From: Rhodospirillaceae bacterium
GTDB lineage: Bacteria; Pseudomonadota; Alphaproteobacteria; Rhodospirillales_A; Casp-alpha2
Assembly (NCBI GenBank): GCA_003488105.1
Contig: DNMS01000071.1
Location: forward strand, 447 to 10,533
Direction: 5' to 3'
DNA: 10,087 nt
Shown: piece by piece, positions 1-6,772 of the stretch
How positions within the stretch are numbered: the first letter of the stretch is position 1
Layout: the number at the start of each line of letters is the position of its first letter
Notes under the pieces: generated by a model
What the model was told of the DNA's origin: nothing
Databases searched by the model: none
The model's input: only the letters and a program-made list of their open reading frames with translations
Made by a program: the position numbers and the translations under genes

Positions 1-823
1 CCCGGTCCTTGTGGTGGCGGGCGAGCCGGTCCATGACTTCGGCCAGTGGCCGGTCGTGGAACACGAAGCGCCCGTCAAGCCAGGCGAAGGCCGTCTGCGG
101 CGTCAATGCCGCCGCACCACCCGCATGGCCGGCGGTCACGGTCACGCCCTCGCCGGGGGTCAGGTCCACGGGTGCGCCGCCGTCGTCGCCCGTCACCCGC
201 ACATGGCCGCGTTGCACGCGGACCTCTGTATCCCCGCCTTGCAGCGCGACAGAAAAGGCGGTGCCGACGACGCGGGTGAGGGAGCGGCCGGCCGCGACCT
301 CGAAGGGCCGGGTGGCGTCGGGGCGCACGTCGAAAAACGCCTCGCCCCGGAGCAAGTCCACCCGGCGCCGGTCGGCATCGAAGGAAACGTTCACGGCGCT
401 TTCCGCGTTTAGCACCATCATCGATCCGTCGGGCAGGGGCACTTTCGTGTGCTGCCCCGTATCCGTGACGTGGTCGGCGGGCGGTTGGAACGGGTTGCTG
501 CCGCTCAAATGGCCCAGGCCGATGGCCAGAACCAAGGCGGCGGCCAGGGCCAGCACCGGGCGCAAAGCGGCGCGCGGGCGGGCGGAGCGGGGCGGGGGCG
601 TGGTTGCGGGTGCTTGGGTTTCCAGGGCGCGGACGAATTCGGGCGCGGCCCAAAGCCCGGCCACGCGGTCATAGGCACGGGCATTGTCCGGATGGGCGGC
701 GCACCAGGCGTCGAAGGCCTGGGCCTCGCCCGCTGTCATGGTTCCCGACTGACGGCGCGTGAACCAATCCAGGGCTTCGGCCATGGCCGCGTCGTGGTCC
801 GGGTTTTCGTCGTCATGGGTCAT
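1..823 (-). CDS. FecR-family anti-sigma / transmembrane signal transducer (3' end beyond the window)
   Basis: This is an inner-membrane regulator that holds or activates a partner ECF sigma factor in response to a TonB-dependent outer-membrane receptor. Reading from 823 leftward gives 274 residues without a stop. Residues 15-57 resemble the FecR N-terminal cytoplasmic domain (ALDWFTRRQSG, then FDAWCAAHPDNARAYDRV). A hydrophobic segment lies at about 88-106. The periplasmic FecR domain follows at about 119-212 (VPLPDGSMMVLNAES, LLRGEAFFDV, VVGTAFSV). The end of the visible part, AWLDGRFVFHDRPLAEVMDRL, is the typical start of the C-terminal receptor-signalling region. The sigma gene lies directly upstream on the same strand, which fits the family. 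The start is uncertain: ATG at 823 begins the conserved domain, but an in-frame ATG at 922 overlaps the sigma stop as ATGA and would add 33 Ser-rich residues. Neither has a strong ribosome site. The family call is secure; the ligand or signal is unknown. Confidence 0.9.
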   Translation of the reverse strand, partial: MTHDDENPDHDAAMAEALDWFTRRQSGTMTAGEAQAFDAWCAAHPDNARAYDRVAGLWAAPEFVRALETQAPATTPPPRSARPRAALRPVLALAAALVLAIGLGHLSGSNPFQPPADHVTDTGQHTKVPLPDGSMMVLNAESAVNVSFDADRRRVDLLRGEAFFDVRPDATRPFEVAAGRSLTRVVGTAFSVALQGGDTEVRVQRGHVRVTGDDGGAPVDLTPGEGVTVTAGHAGGAAALTPQTAFAWLDGRFVFHDRPLAEVMDRLARHHKDR

Positions 824-841
824 GGTGATGCGTCGTCGGTT

Positions 842-857
842 GTCATCCGCGGATGAC
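842..857. promoter_or_regulatory. Perfect 16-bp palindrome between sigma and fecR genes
   Basis: GTCATCCGCGGATGAC is a perfect inverted repeat, centred 26 bases upstream of the FecR start at 823. The half CCGCGGAT recurs at 859-866, giving a short direct repeat next to it. It could be a dimeric protein site or a hairpin near the fecR translation start. No known regulator is recognised. If FecR really starts at 922, this stretch is coding and the palindrome may be chance. Confidence 0.4.
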
Positions 858-918
858 GCCGCGGATATAGATGAGACGGATGAGGGGGTGGGTTCTCCCA
901 AACGGTCCTTGCGGAGGC

Positions 919-1446
919 TCATGGTTTGTCCCCGTCATCCACGGCGGCGAGACAGCGGGCCAGGGCCGCGCGGATGTCGTTGTAGACCGTGTTTTCCGAC
1001 ACGCCCAGGCGGCGCGCGATCTCGGGATAGGTCAACCCTTCCAGACGCGACAGCATGAGGGCTTGGCGCGCGCGTTCAGAGACATCGGCCAGGGCGCCCT
1101 CGACCCGGTTCAGGCGTTGGGCGTCCATGACCGCCGTTTCCTGGGTCGGCTGCGGGGCGGCGATGGTGTCGGCGGCGCCGTCGGGGGCTTCGGACATGAA
1201 GGTGCCGCGCAGGCGCTCGCGGCGCAGGTGGTCGAGGGCGAGATTGCGTGCGGTCTGATACAGGAACGCCTGCAGATGGGTTACCGGCCGCTCGCGGGCC
1301 GCCTTGGCGACGCGCAGATAGGCGTCATGGGCCAGATCCTCCGCCGTGTACAGGCAGCCGACCATGCGGTACAGCGTGCCGATCAGCGCGCGGCGCTGGG
1401 CCTGGAATATCTGAGTCAGAAGGTCGCGTTGGCTGTCCGTCGCCAT
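919..1446 (-). CDS. ECF RNA polymerase sigma factor, FecI-like
   Basis: A 175-aa extracytoplasmic-function sigma factor that would direct RNA polymerase to a small regulon, most likely iron or siderophore uptake. Sigma region 2 lies at about residues 12-78, with YRMVGCLYTAEDLAHDAYLRV (split here as YRMVGC and LYTAEDLAHDAYLRV, residues 26-46) matching the region 2.1-2.4 pattern and FLYQTARNLALDHLRRERLR following. Region 4 lies at about 112-165, with the helix-turn-helix LTYPEIARRLGVSENTVYND. Length is normal for the family. The downstream partner is a FecR-type regulator on the same strand, which is the classic FecI/FecR pairing. A Fur-box-like site lies 54 bp upstream of the start, suggesting repression when iron is plentiful. 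The ATG at 1446 has only a weak purine-rich stretch before it. The stop overlaps a possible alternative FecR start. Confidence 0.93.
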   Translation of the reverse strand: MATDSQRDLLTQIFQAQRRALIGTLYRMVGCLYTAEDLAHDAYLRVAKAARERPVTHLQAFLYQTARNLALDHLRRERLRGTFMSEAPDGAADTIAAPQPTQETAVMDAQRLNRVEGALADVSERARQALMLSRLEGLTYPEIARRLGVSENTVYNDIRAALARCLAAVDDGDKP

Positions 1447-1499
1447 GTCGGCCCCGCAGGAGGAATGATTGGTGCCACCCTTTCGGCGCCATCTTAATT

Positions 1500-1518
1500 G
1501 CGATTGATTATCATTATC
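1500..1518 (-). promoter_or_regulatory. Fur-box-like operator upstream of the sigma gene
   Basis: On the plus strand the site reads GCGATTGATTATCATTATC, which matches the classical 19-bp Fur consensus (this orientation: GATAATGATTATCATTATC) at 16 of 19 positions. On the minus strand it contains GATAATGATAATC. It lies 54-72 bp upstream of the sigma start, a usual place for promoter repression. Iron-dependent repression of a FecI/FecR module is well established in proteobacteria; that Fur (or the related Mur) binds here is an inference. Confidence 0.75.
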
Positions 1519-1721
1519 TTGCGTGCGGGGCCAGAATGAATTCCCGACGGCGCCCGACCGCAGGTTTCGCTGGTGCCGCCCAGCATGCCGGACCGAGTTC
1601 GAGGGCTTGGTTTTTTCCTGAAAGTGCCGGATTTCCGCAGAAAACCATCAATTTTTGCTTAAATAATGGTCAAATGCGTAGCAGTGCGTCAGGCTGCATG
1701 AATATGTCGCATTAATGTCAA

Positions 1722-1735
1722 TTGGCTGTAGCCAA
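1722..1735. promoter_or_regulatory. Inverted repeat TTGGCT-GT-AGCCAA, candidate operator of the TRAP operon
   Basis: A perfect 6+6 bp inverted repeat with a 2-bp spacer lies 80-93 bp upstream of the dctP start in AT-rich non-coding DNA. The size and symmetry suit a dimeric transcription factor controlling the TRAP operon. No regulator gene is adjacent, so the protein cannot be named. Confidence 0.4.
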
Positions 1736-1814
1736 CGGGTATGCGGCTGTGCAAAATCGCACTCAACAAATAAATTTGCCTACTACGCCTACCACGCCAA
1801 CAGGGAGAATTTTC

Positions 1815-2915
1815 ATGAAAAGACGCGAGTTCCTTAAAAAATCCGCAGTCGCCGGCGTTGCCGGCGCGGCTGCCGTGACGCTTGCCAAGCCTGCTCTGTC
1901 GCAGGGCCGCAAGGAGATGATCATCGTCTCCACCTGGCCGCGCGACTTCCCGGGTTTGGGCCTCAGCGCGCAGCGCCTTGCCGCCCGCATCCCGGTCCTG
2001 ACCGACGGCCGCATCCAGGTCAAATATTTCGCCTCTGGCGAGCGCGTCGGCGCCTTCGATTCGTTCGACGAAGTGGCCTCGGGCAATTCCCAGGCCTATA
2101 TCGGCGCCGACTACTACTGGAAAGGCAAGCACCCGGGCTGGGCCTACTTCACCGCCGTTCCGTTCGGCTTCGCCTATGCGGAAATGGACGCCTGGATGAA
2201 GTACGGCGGCGGCCAGCAGCTGCATGATGAACTTGCGGCCGGCTTCGGCATCAAGGGCTTCCCTTGCGGCAACACGGGCTGCCAGATGGGCGGCTGGTTC
2301 AACAAGGAAATCAATTCCGCGGCCGACTTCAAGGGCCTGAAGATGCGTATCCCGGGCCTGGGCGGCGACGTGCTGGCCAAGCTGGGCGCCTCGACCGTGT
2401 CCCTGCCGGGCAGCCAGATTTATGAAAACCTGGTTTCCGGCTCGATCCAGGCGACGGAGTGGGTCGGTCCCTACAACGACTACTTCATGAAGTTTTATGA
2501 AGCGGCCAAGTACTACTACTATCCGGGCATGCACGAGCCGGCTTCCCAGCTGCACATGGGCATGAACAAGAAGTGGTGGGACGGCCTGTCGAAGACGGAT
2601 CAGGCGATCATCGAAGCGGCCTGCATGGAAGAGAACTCCCATCAGATGGCGGAAACCAACGCCAACAACGGGACGTACCTGAACAAGCTGATCAATGATC
2701 ACGGCGTCAAGGTTCGTGCCTTCAACGACGACGTGTACGACGCCTTCGGCAAGGCCGCCGAGGAAGTCTTCGCCGAAGTGCAGGCGCACAGCCCGCTGGC
2801 CAAGAAGATCCACGACAGCTTCCTGACCTCGCGTGCCGACCTCGGCCGGTGGATGATCCTGGCCGACTCCGGCTACATCAACCAGCGCAACCGCGTTCTG
2901 GGCATCAAAGTCTAA
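1815..2915 (+). CDS. dctP: TRAP transporter periplasmic substrate-binding protein, DctP/TakP-like, Tat-exported
   Basis: A 366-aa extracytoplasmic binding protein that captures an organic acid and delivers it to the DctQM permease. The ATG at 1815 is preceded by GGGAG at 1803-1807. It begins MKRREFLKKSAVAGVAG, a twin-arginine signal (RREFLKK) with a hydrophobic core and likely cleavage near residue 30. An earlier in-frame start at 1722 would only add residues in front of the Tat signal and is rejected. Family marks are GCQMGGWF (155-162), the conserved arginine in LKMRIPGLGGDVLAKLG (R179), the TEWVGPYND stretch (214-222) and YYYYPG (233-238). These resemble TakP and the mannitol/chloroaromatic TRAP branch, whose TakP member binds 2-oxo acids with sodium. 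The exact substrate here is not determined. It is first in an operon with dctQ and dctM and is followed by a strong hairpin. Confidence 0.93.
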   Translation: MKRREFLKKSAVAGVAGAAAVTLAKPALSQGRKEMIIVSTWPRDFPGLGLSAQRLAARIPVLTDGRIQVKYFASGERVGAFDSFDEVASGNSQAYIGADYYWKGKHPGWAYFTAVPFGFAYAEMDAWMKYGGGQQLHDELAAGFGIKGFPCGNTGCQMGGWFNKEINSAADFKGLKMRIPGLGGDVLAKLGASTVSLPGSQIYENLVSGSIQATEWVGPYNDYFMKFYEAAKYYYYPGMHEPASQLHMGMNKKWWDGLSKTDQAIIEAACMEENSHQMAETNANNGTYLNKLINDHGVKVRAFNDDVYDAFGKAAEEVFAEVQAHSPLAKKIHDSFLTSRADLGRWMILADSGYINQRNRVLGIKV

Positions 2916-2939
2916 TTGCCCGCACAACTGGGTATTTAA

Positions 2940-2968
2940 GGTGGGACGGGGCATGACCCCGTCCCATC
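2940..2968 (+). terminator. GC-rich hairpin between dctP and dctQ (attenuator or mRNA-stabilising stem)
   Basis: GGGACGGGG (2943-2951) and CCCCGTCCC (2957-2965) form a perfect 9-bp stem with loop CATGA. It extends to about 12 bp with T-A, G-U and G-C pairs outward. It starts 24 bases after the dctP stop. Only a poor T-run follows, so it is probably a partial terminator or a 3' end protector that gives more binding-protein mRNA than permease mRNA, as known for several binding-protein operons. Confidence 0.7.
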
Positions 2969-3022
2969 CTTATCCGCCCGGGCTTGTTCTTGTGGGGAAT
3001 TGGGACAAGGGATTGCCAGTTC

Positions 3023-4063
3023 ATGGCCGCCGAACACACGACAATTGACGCGACCGGCGGGGATATTTCGCCCGAGGTGTCGCTGCGCACGACCATTGCC
3101 GTCCGGTTTTTCGGCTGGGCGATACTGTCGGCACTGCTTGTTTTCTTGATCAATAACTATCTTACCTTCTGGCACGGCTGGCCGGGCGAGGGGGCTGCGC
3201 TGCAGCTTGGTCTGCACGGCGCCGCGACCCAATCGTCGCCGCTTTCCTGGGTGCAGCTGCTGGCCTATGTCGCCGGCATCGCCGCCGCAGCGGTCTATAC
3301 GGTGAAAAGCTGTTCGCGCACCTTGCGCCAGGACAGCCAGCGCATTTCCGACTTCAACGCGCTGTTGATCCGCATGGCCTATTTCGCCGTGCTGTACATC
3401 GGCGTGGTTGATGCGACCCTGTCGTTCATGCGGGTCGAAGGTATGTTGCCCGCCGTGTTCGGCGACGCGCTTGCGCTCGAACTCGGCAAGTCGCAATTCC
3501 GAGGCCCCTATGTGCATTTGCCGCTGACAGCGGCCGCCATGGTCACGGCGTTTTTCACGCGTACGCTGGGCTTTACCTGGCTGGCGTTGCTGATCGTCAT
3601 CGCCGAACTGCTGATCGTTATCACCCGCTTCATCTTTTCCTACGAACAGGTGTTCATGGGCGACCTCGTGCGGTTCTGGTACGCGGCCCTGTTCCTGTTC
3701 GCCAGCGCCTATACGCTGATCGAGGAAGGCCATGTGCGGGTCGACGTATTCTACGCCGCCTTCAATTCCCGGCGTAAAGGGATGGTCAATGCCCTCGGCT
3801 CGGTGTTTCTGGGGATCACGCTCTGTTGGGTCATTCTGATCGTCGGCATGGGCGGCAAGAACGCGGTGATTAATTCGCCGGTACTGACCTGGGAAACGAC
3901 CCAGACCGGGTTCTCCATGTACGTGAAGTACATGATGGCGGGCTTCTTGGCTGTGTTCGCCATTTCCATGATGATTCAGTTCGTCAGCTACATGATGGAC
4001 GCCGTTGCGGACGTGCGGGATGAGCCCGGCGGCCGCGACCATACAAGCCACACGATCCAGTAA
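3023..4063 (+). CDS. dctQ: TRAP transporter small permease subunit, enlarged DctQ type
   Basis: A 346-aa integral membrane protein that partners the large permease in sodium-driven uptake. The chosen ATG at 3023 has AAGGGA at 3007-3012; a TTG at 2984 in the same frame would add 13 residues and is less likely. Hydrophobic segments lie at about 29-50, 75-95, 115-137, 166-203 (probably two), 215-234, 255-277 and 304-324. The DctQ core is the C-terminal part (about 184-325), with the typical EEGHVRVDVFY (234-244) after a membrane helix. Classical DctQ proteins have about 160-200 residues and four helices, so this one carries an N-terminal addition of roughly 180 residues with about three or four helices. 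The gene lies 107 bp after dctP, across the hairpin, and 20 bp before dctM. Confidence 0.88.
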   Translation: MAAEHTTIDATGGDISPEVSLRTTIAVRFFGWAILSALLVFLINNYLTFWHGWPGEGAALQLGLHGAATQSSPLSWVQLLAYVAGIAAAAVYTVKSCSRTLRQDSQRISDFNALLIRMAYFAVLYIGVVDATLSFMRVEGMLPAVFGDALALELGKSQFRGPYVHLPLTAAAMVTAFFTRTLGFTWLALLIVIAELLIVITRFIFSYEQVFMGDLVRFWYAALFLFASAYTLIEEGHVRVDVFYAAFNSRRKGMVNALGSVFLGITLCWVILIVGMGGKNAVINSPVLTWETTQTGFSMYVKYMMAGFLAVFAISMMIQFVSYMMDAVADVRDEPGGRDHTSHTIQ

Positions 4064-4083
4064 GCGACAGGGGCCGCTACTCA

Positions 4084-6747
4084 ATGGAACTCGTCTTCCT
4101 CGTCATTCTCATGATCACCATGGCCTATGCGCTGGGTGTGGGCTTTCCGGTCGCCTTCGCGCTGCCGGGTTCGGCCATCATCACGATTACCTTGGCGGCC
4201 CTTTGCGGTTGGCTGTTCGCCGGAAACGTGGATGCCTATTTCGCCCAGGGCGGGGCGTGGCAGTGGCTCAGCGCCGGCGTCACCAACTTCCGCGGCGTCT
4301 ATTGGGAGGCCGAACGGGACACCCTGATCGCCATTCCGCTGTTCATCTTCATGGGCATCATGCTGCAGCGCTCGAAACTGGCCGAAGACCTGCTGGTCAC
4401 CATGGCGCAGTTGTTCGGCCCGGTACCGGGCGGGTTGGGGATTTCGGTGATTTTCGTTGGCGCCCTTCTAGCCGCGACGACCGGCATCGTCGGCGCCACC
4501 GTCGTCGCCATGGGCCTGATTTCCCTGCCCGCGATGATGCGCAACAAATACGCCAATTCGCTGTCGACCGGCACCATCGCCGCGTCGGGCACCCTGGGCC
4601 AGATCATCCCGCCGTCGATCGTGCTGATCATTCTGGCGGACCAGCTTGCCAGCGCCGTCGATCAGGCATCGACCACGCGCAAGGAACTGTTCAAGGAATC
4701 GACGGGCAATCTGTTGATGCCGTCGGGCTTCGACGTGACCTCGACCAGCGCCGGTGAAATGTTCCTCGGCGCCTTCGTGCCGGGGTTGGTTCTGGTTGGT
4801 CTGTACATGGCCTACGTCCTGATTTTGGCCTTTTTCAAGCCTAAAATGGCGCCCGCCGTGCATCGCGAGGGTGCTCTCGACCGCGCGTTCATGGTCAAGG
4901 TGTTCATTACCCTGGTACCGCCGTTGACCCTGATCTTCCTGGTTCTGGGCTCCATCATCACCGGCGTCGCGACGGTCAACCAGGCCGGCGCCATCGGTGC
5001 GGCGGGGGCTTTGATCATGGGTGGCTACCGCCTGCGCGACGGCCATCGTAATGCCTATTACCCGGCGATCATCGCCTTGGTGTCGGTGATCGCCCTGGCC
5101 TTCATCTCGACGACCTTCCACATCAACGTCAAGGCCATCGACACCGACTTCGACAGGGTCGGCCTGGTGCTCGGCCTGATCTTCACGGCGACGCTGATCT
5201 TTTCCATCGGCTGGAGTGGCTGGCGGGCGTTGAAAATCGAAGACACGCTGCAAGGCGTGATGGTCGAAACGGCCAAGACCACGGCCCTGGTGTTCATCAT
5301 CCTGATCGGCGCCGCCATGCTGACGGCCGCGTTCCGCGCGTTCGGCGGGGAGGAATTGGTGCGCGAATTTCTGACCGGCCTGCCCGGCGGGTTCTGGGCT
5401 CAGTTCACCATCGTCATGTTGGTCATCTTCATCATGGGGTTCTTTCTGGACTTCATCGAAATCGCCGTCGTGGTGGTGCCCATCGTGGCGCCGATCCTGT
5501 TGATGGACCCGTCGGCGAACATTACCGCCGTGTGGCTGGGGGTGATGATCGGCCTGAACATCCAGACCTCGTTCCTGACGCCGCCCTTCGGCTTTGCCCT
5601 GTTCTACCTACGCGGCGTCGCACCGCCCAATGTATCGACCGTTCAGATGTATAAGGGCGTGGTGCCGTTCATCTGTCTGCAACTGGTCGCGCTTGTCGTC
5701 GTCGGCCTGACGCCGCAGCTGGTGAATTATCTGCCGCAGCGCGTGAGCCTGACGTCGGAAACGGCGCCGCCGCCGCGCAACCCGGCGCTGTCGTCCTGCG
5801 TGCAGGACCATTTGTTCAAGGTCTATGACGCCAAGGGTGATGTTCTGCGCGCCGCCATCGCCAAGGCCAGGACACTGGACCTGTCGGCGCTTCCCGGTGA
5901 GCTTCGCGGCGACCTGAAGGGCAGCTTCGACAAGGCGGAAAAGACGTTCGATCTGGTCGCCAAAATCCGTGCGACACAAAAGATCATCGACGAGGCCACG
6001 CCGGGATACCTGCCACTGCATGTTGAGGTGCGTGAAACCCAGCGTCAGGCACGCCGCTTGAAGGAAGAGATCAAGTACCTCCAGACGACCATCCGCCAAC
6101 TGCCCCGAAACGAACAGGCCGAAGCGCGAAAGAACAAGCTGGAAGCAAAGATCGAGGAGCTGCGGGCTGAGATCAAGATCTACGAAGCCAAGGTTCCGGA
6201 CAACTGGCGGGCGGACCACGCGGCTTTCGCAAAGTTGCAGAAGGCGGAGACGCTGGCCATTCGGCTGTATGAGCGCAACGTGGACGGCGCCTATGAGCCG
6301 GTCCAGGAGGTCGCCAAAGTGATCGCCGGGGCGGATGCCTTGGCGGCGCTTGGCAAGGACTTGGCGGAGCTGCCGGCCGCCGTCAGCAGCGCCGCCGACG
6401 CTGAAAAGGCCATGGACGCGGTCAATGCTGTCGAAAAGATCATGCGCGAGGTGCCTGGTACCCGCGAAATCCAGAAACCTTTGGCCGACGCCCGCCGCGC
6501 GATGCGCGGCGACAAGCCAGACGTGGAAAAATCGCTGAAGGCCCTGGCCGATGCCCAGGCGACGTACGAAGCGGACATGGCCTGGCGCAAGAAGGCGGCG
6601 GCGGAACTCAGCGCGGGGCTTGCCGAGTATGAACAGGCCATCCGCATGAACATCGGCCTTCGTCAGCAGCCGAAGCTGTCCAAGGAACAGGCCCTCGATG
6701 TCGCTGCCTGCATGGCCAATCCGCGCGATCTGACGCTGCACTTCTAG
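4084..6747 (+). CDS. dctM: TRAP transporter large permease (DctM) with long C-terminal coiled-coil extension
   Basis: The transport channel of the TRAP system, here 887 aa against about 430 for classical DctM. The membrane part spans about residues 1-560. Family marks are FPVAFALPGS near the start, LFIFMGIMLQRS, GIVGATVVAMGLISLP, GTLGQIIPPSIVLIIL, NQAGAIGAAGAL (299-310), FFLDFIEIAVVVVPIVAPI and SFLTPPFGFALFYLRGVAP (around 495-513). Two insertions are seen: a polar stretch at about 191-225 between helices, and two extra hydrophobic segments at about 324-346 and 360-380. After the last helix (about 530-552) comes a soluble, charged, Ala/Lys/Glu-rich region (about 565-887). It has a strong heptad-like coiled coil at about 645-704 (LKEEIKYLQTTIRQL; KLEAKIEELRAEIKIYEAKV) and further helices. 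The reading is continuous, with no sign of frameshift. The extension's function is unknown to me. ATG 4084 has only a weak GGGG-type ribosome site, suggesting coupling to dctQ. Confidence 0.9.
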   Translation: MELVFLVILMITMAYALGVGFPVAFALPGSAIITITLAALCGWLFAGNVDAYFAQGGAWQWLSAGVTNFRGVYWEAERDTLIAIPLFIFMGIMLQRSKLAEDLLVTMAQLFGPVPGGLGISVIFVGALLAATTGIVGATVVAMGLISLPAMMRNKYANSLSTGTIAASGTLGQIIPPSIVLIILADQLASAVDQASTTRKELFKESTGNLLMPSGFDVTSTSAGEMFLGAFVPGLVLVGLYMAYVLILAFFKPKMAPAVHREGALDRAFMVKVFITLVPPLTLIFLVLGSIITGVATVNQAGAIGAAGALIMGGYRLRDGHRNAYYPAIIALVSVIALAFISTTFHINVKAIDTDFDRVGLVLGLIFTATLIFSIGWSGWRALKIEDTLQGVMVETAKTTALVFIILIGAAMLTAAFRAFGGEELVREFLTGLPGGFWAQFTIVMLVIFIMGFFLDFIEIAVVVVPIVAPILLMDPSANITAVWLGVMIGLNIQTSFLTPPFGFALFYLRGVAPPNVSTVQMYKGVVPFICLQLVALVVVGLTPQLVNYLPQRVSLTSETAPPPRNPALSSCVQDHLFKVYDAKGDVLRAAIAKARTLDLSALPGELRGDLKGSFDKAEKTFDLVAKIRATQKIIDEATPGYLPLHVEVRETQRQARRLKEEIKYLQTTIRQLPRNEQAEARKNKLEAKIEELRAEIKIYEAKVPDNWRADHAAFAKLQKAETLAIRLYERNVDGAYEPVQEVAKVIAGADALAALGKDLAELPAAVSSAADAEKAMDAVNAVEKIMREVPGTREIQKPLADARRAMRGDKPDVEKSLKALADAQATYEADMAWRKKAAAELSAGLAEYEQAIRMNIGLRQQPKLSKEQALDVAACMANPRDLTLHF

Positions 6748-6772
6748 GTCTGGCCAGAGGAGGCAGCCCGCC

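Larger units (their letters stand above)
1447..1814. other. Divergent intergenic region between the sigma gene and dctP
   Basis: A 368-bp non-coding stretch between the divergent sigma and dctP genes. The part nearest the sigma gene carries the Fur-like site. A 9-bp GC-rich inverted repeat (GGCCCCGCA at 1450-1458, TGCGGGGCC at 1524-1532) brackets that site. The part nearer dctP (about 1600-1814) is clearly more AT-rich than the genes, as expected for a promoter region, and contains the palindrome at 1722-1735. I could not settle on a convincing -35/-10 pair, and no sigma-54 element was found. Plus-strand frames through it lack a coding character. Confidence 0.6.

Noticed and set aside
9..674. 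Plus-strand open frames opposite the FecR gene
   Set aside because: Ser/Arg/Ala-rich translations typical of shadows. The minus-strand FecR frame explains the region.
880..910. Possible ECF-type promoter (GAAC ... CGTC on the minus strand) inside the sigma-fecR junction
   Set aside because: The spacer is about 13 bases, too short for the usual 16-17 of ECF promoters.
1560..1814. Sigma-54 promoter for the TRAP operon
   Set aside because: Dicarboxylate TRAP operons are sometimes sigma-54 dependent, but no GG-N10-GC element with good flanks was found upstream of dctP.
1689..2954. Long minus-strand open frame (421 codons) opposite dctP
   Set aside because: It is the antisense of a clear DctP gene. 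GC-rich codon bias leaves such frames open by default, and its translation shows no family motifs.
2936..4084. Long minus-strand open frame (382 codons) opposite dctQ
   Set aside because: Antisense of a membrane protein gene. The translation is rich in His, Arg and Gln, as expected for shadow frames, and has no coherent domain.
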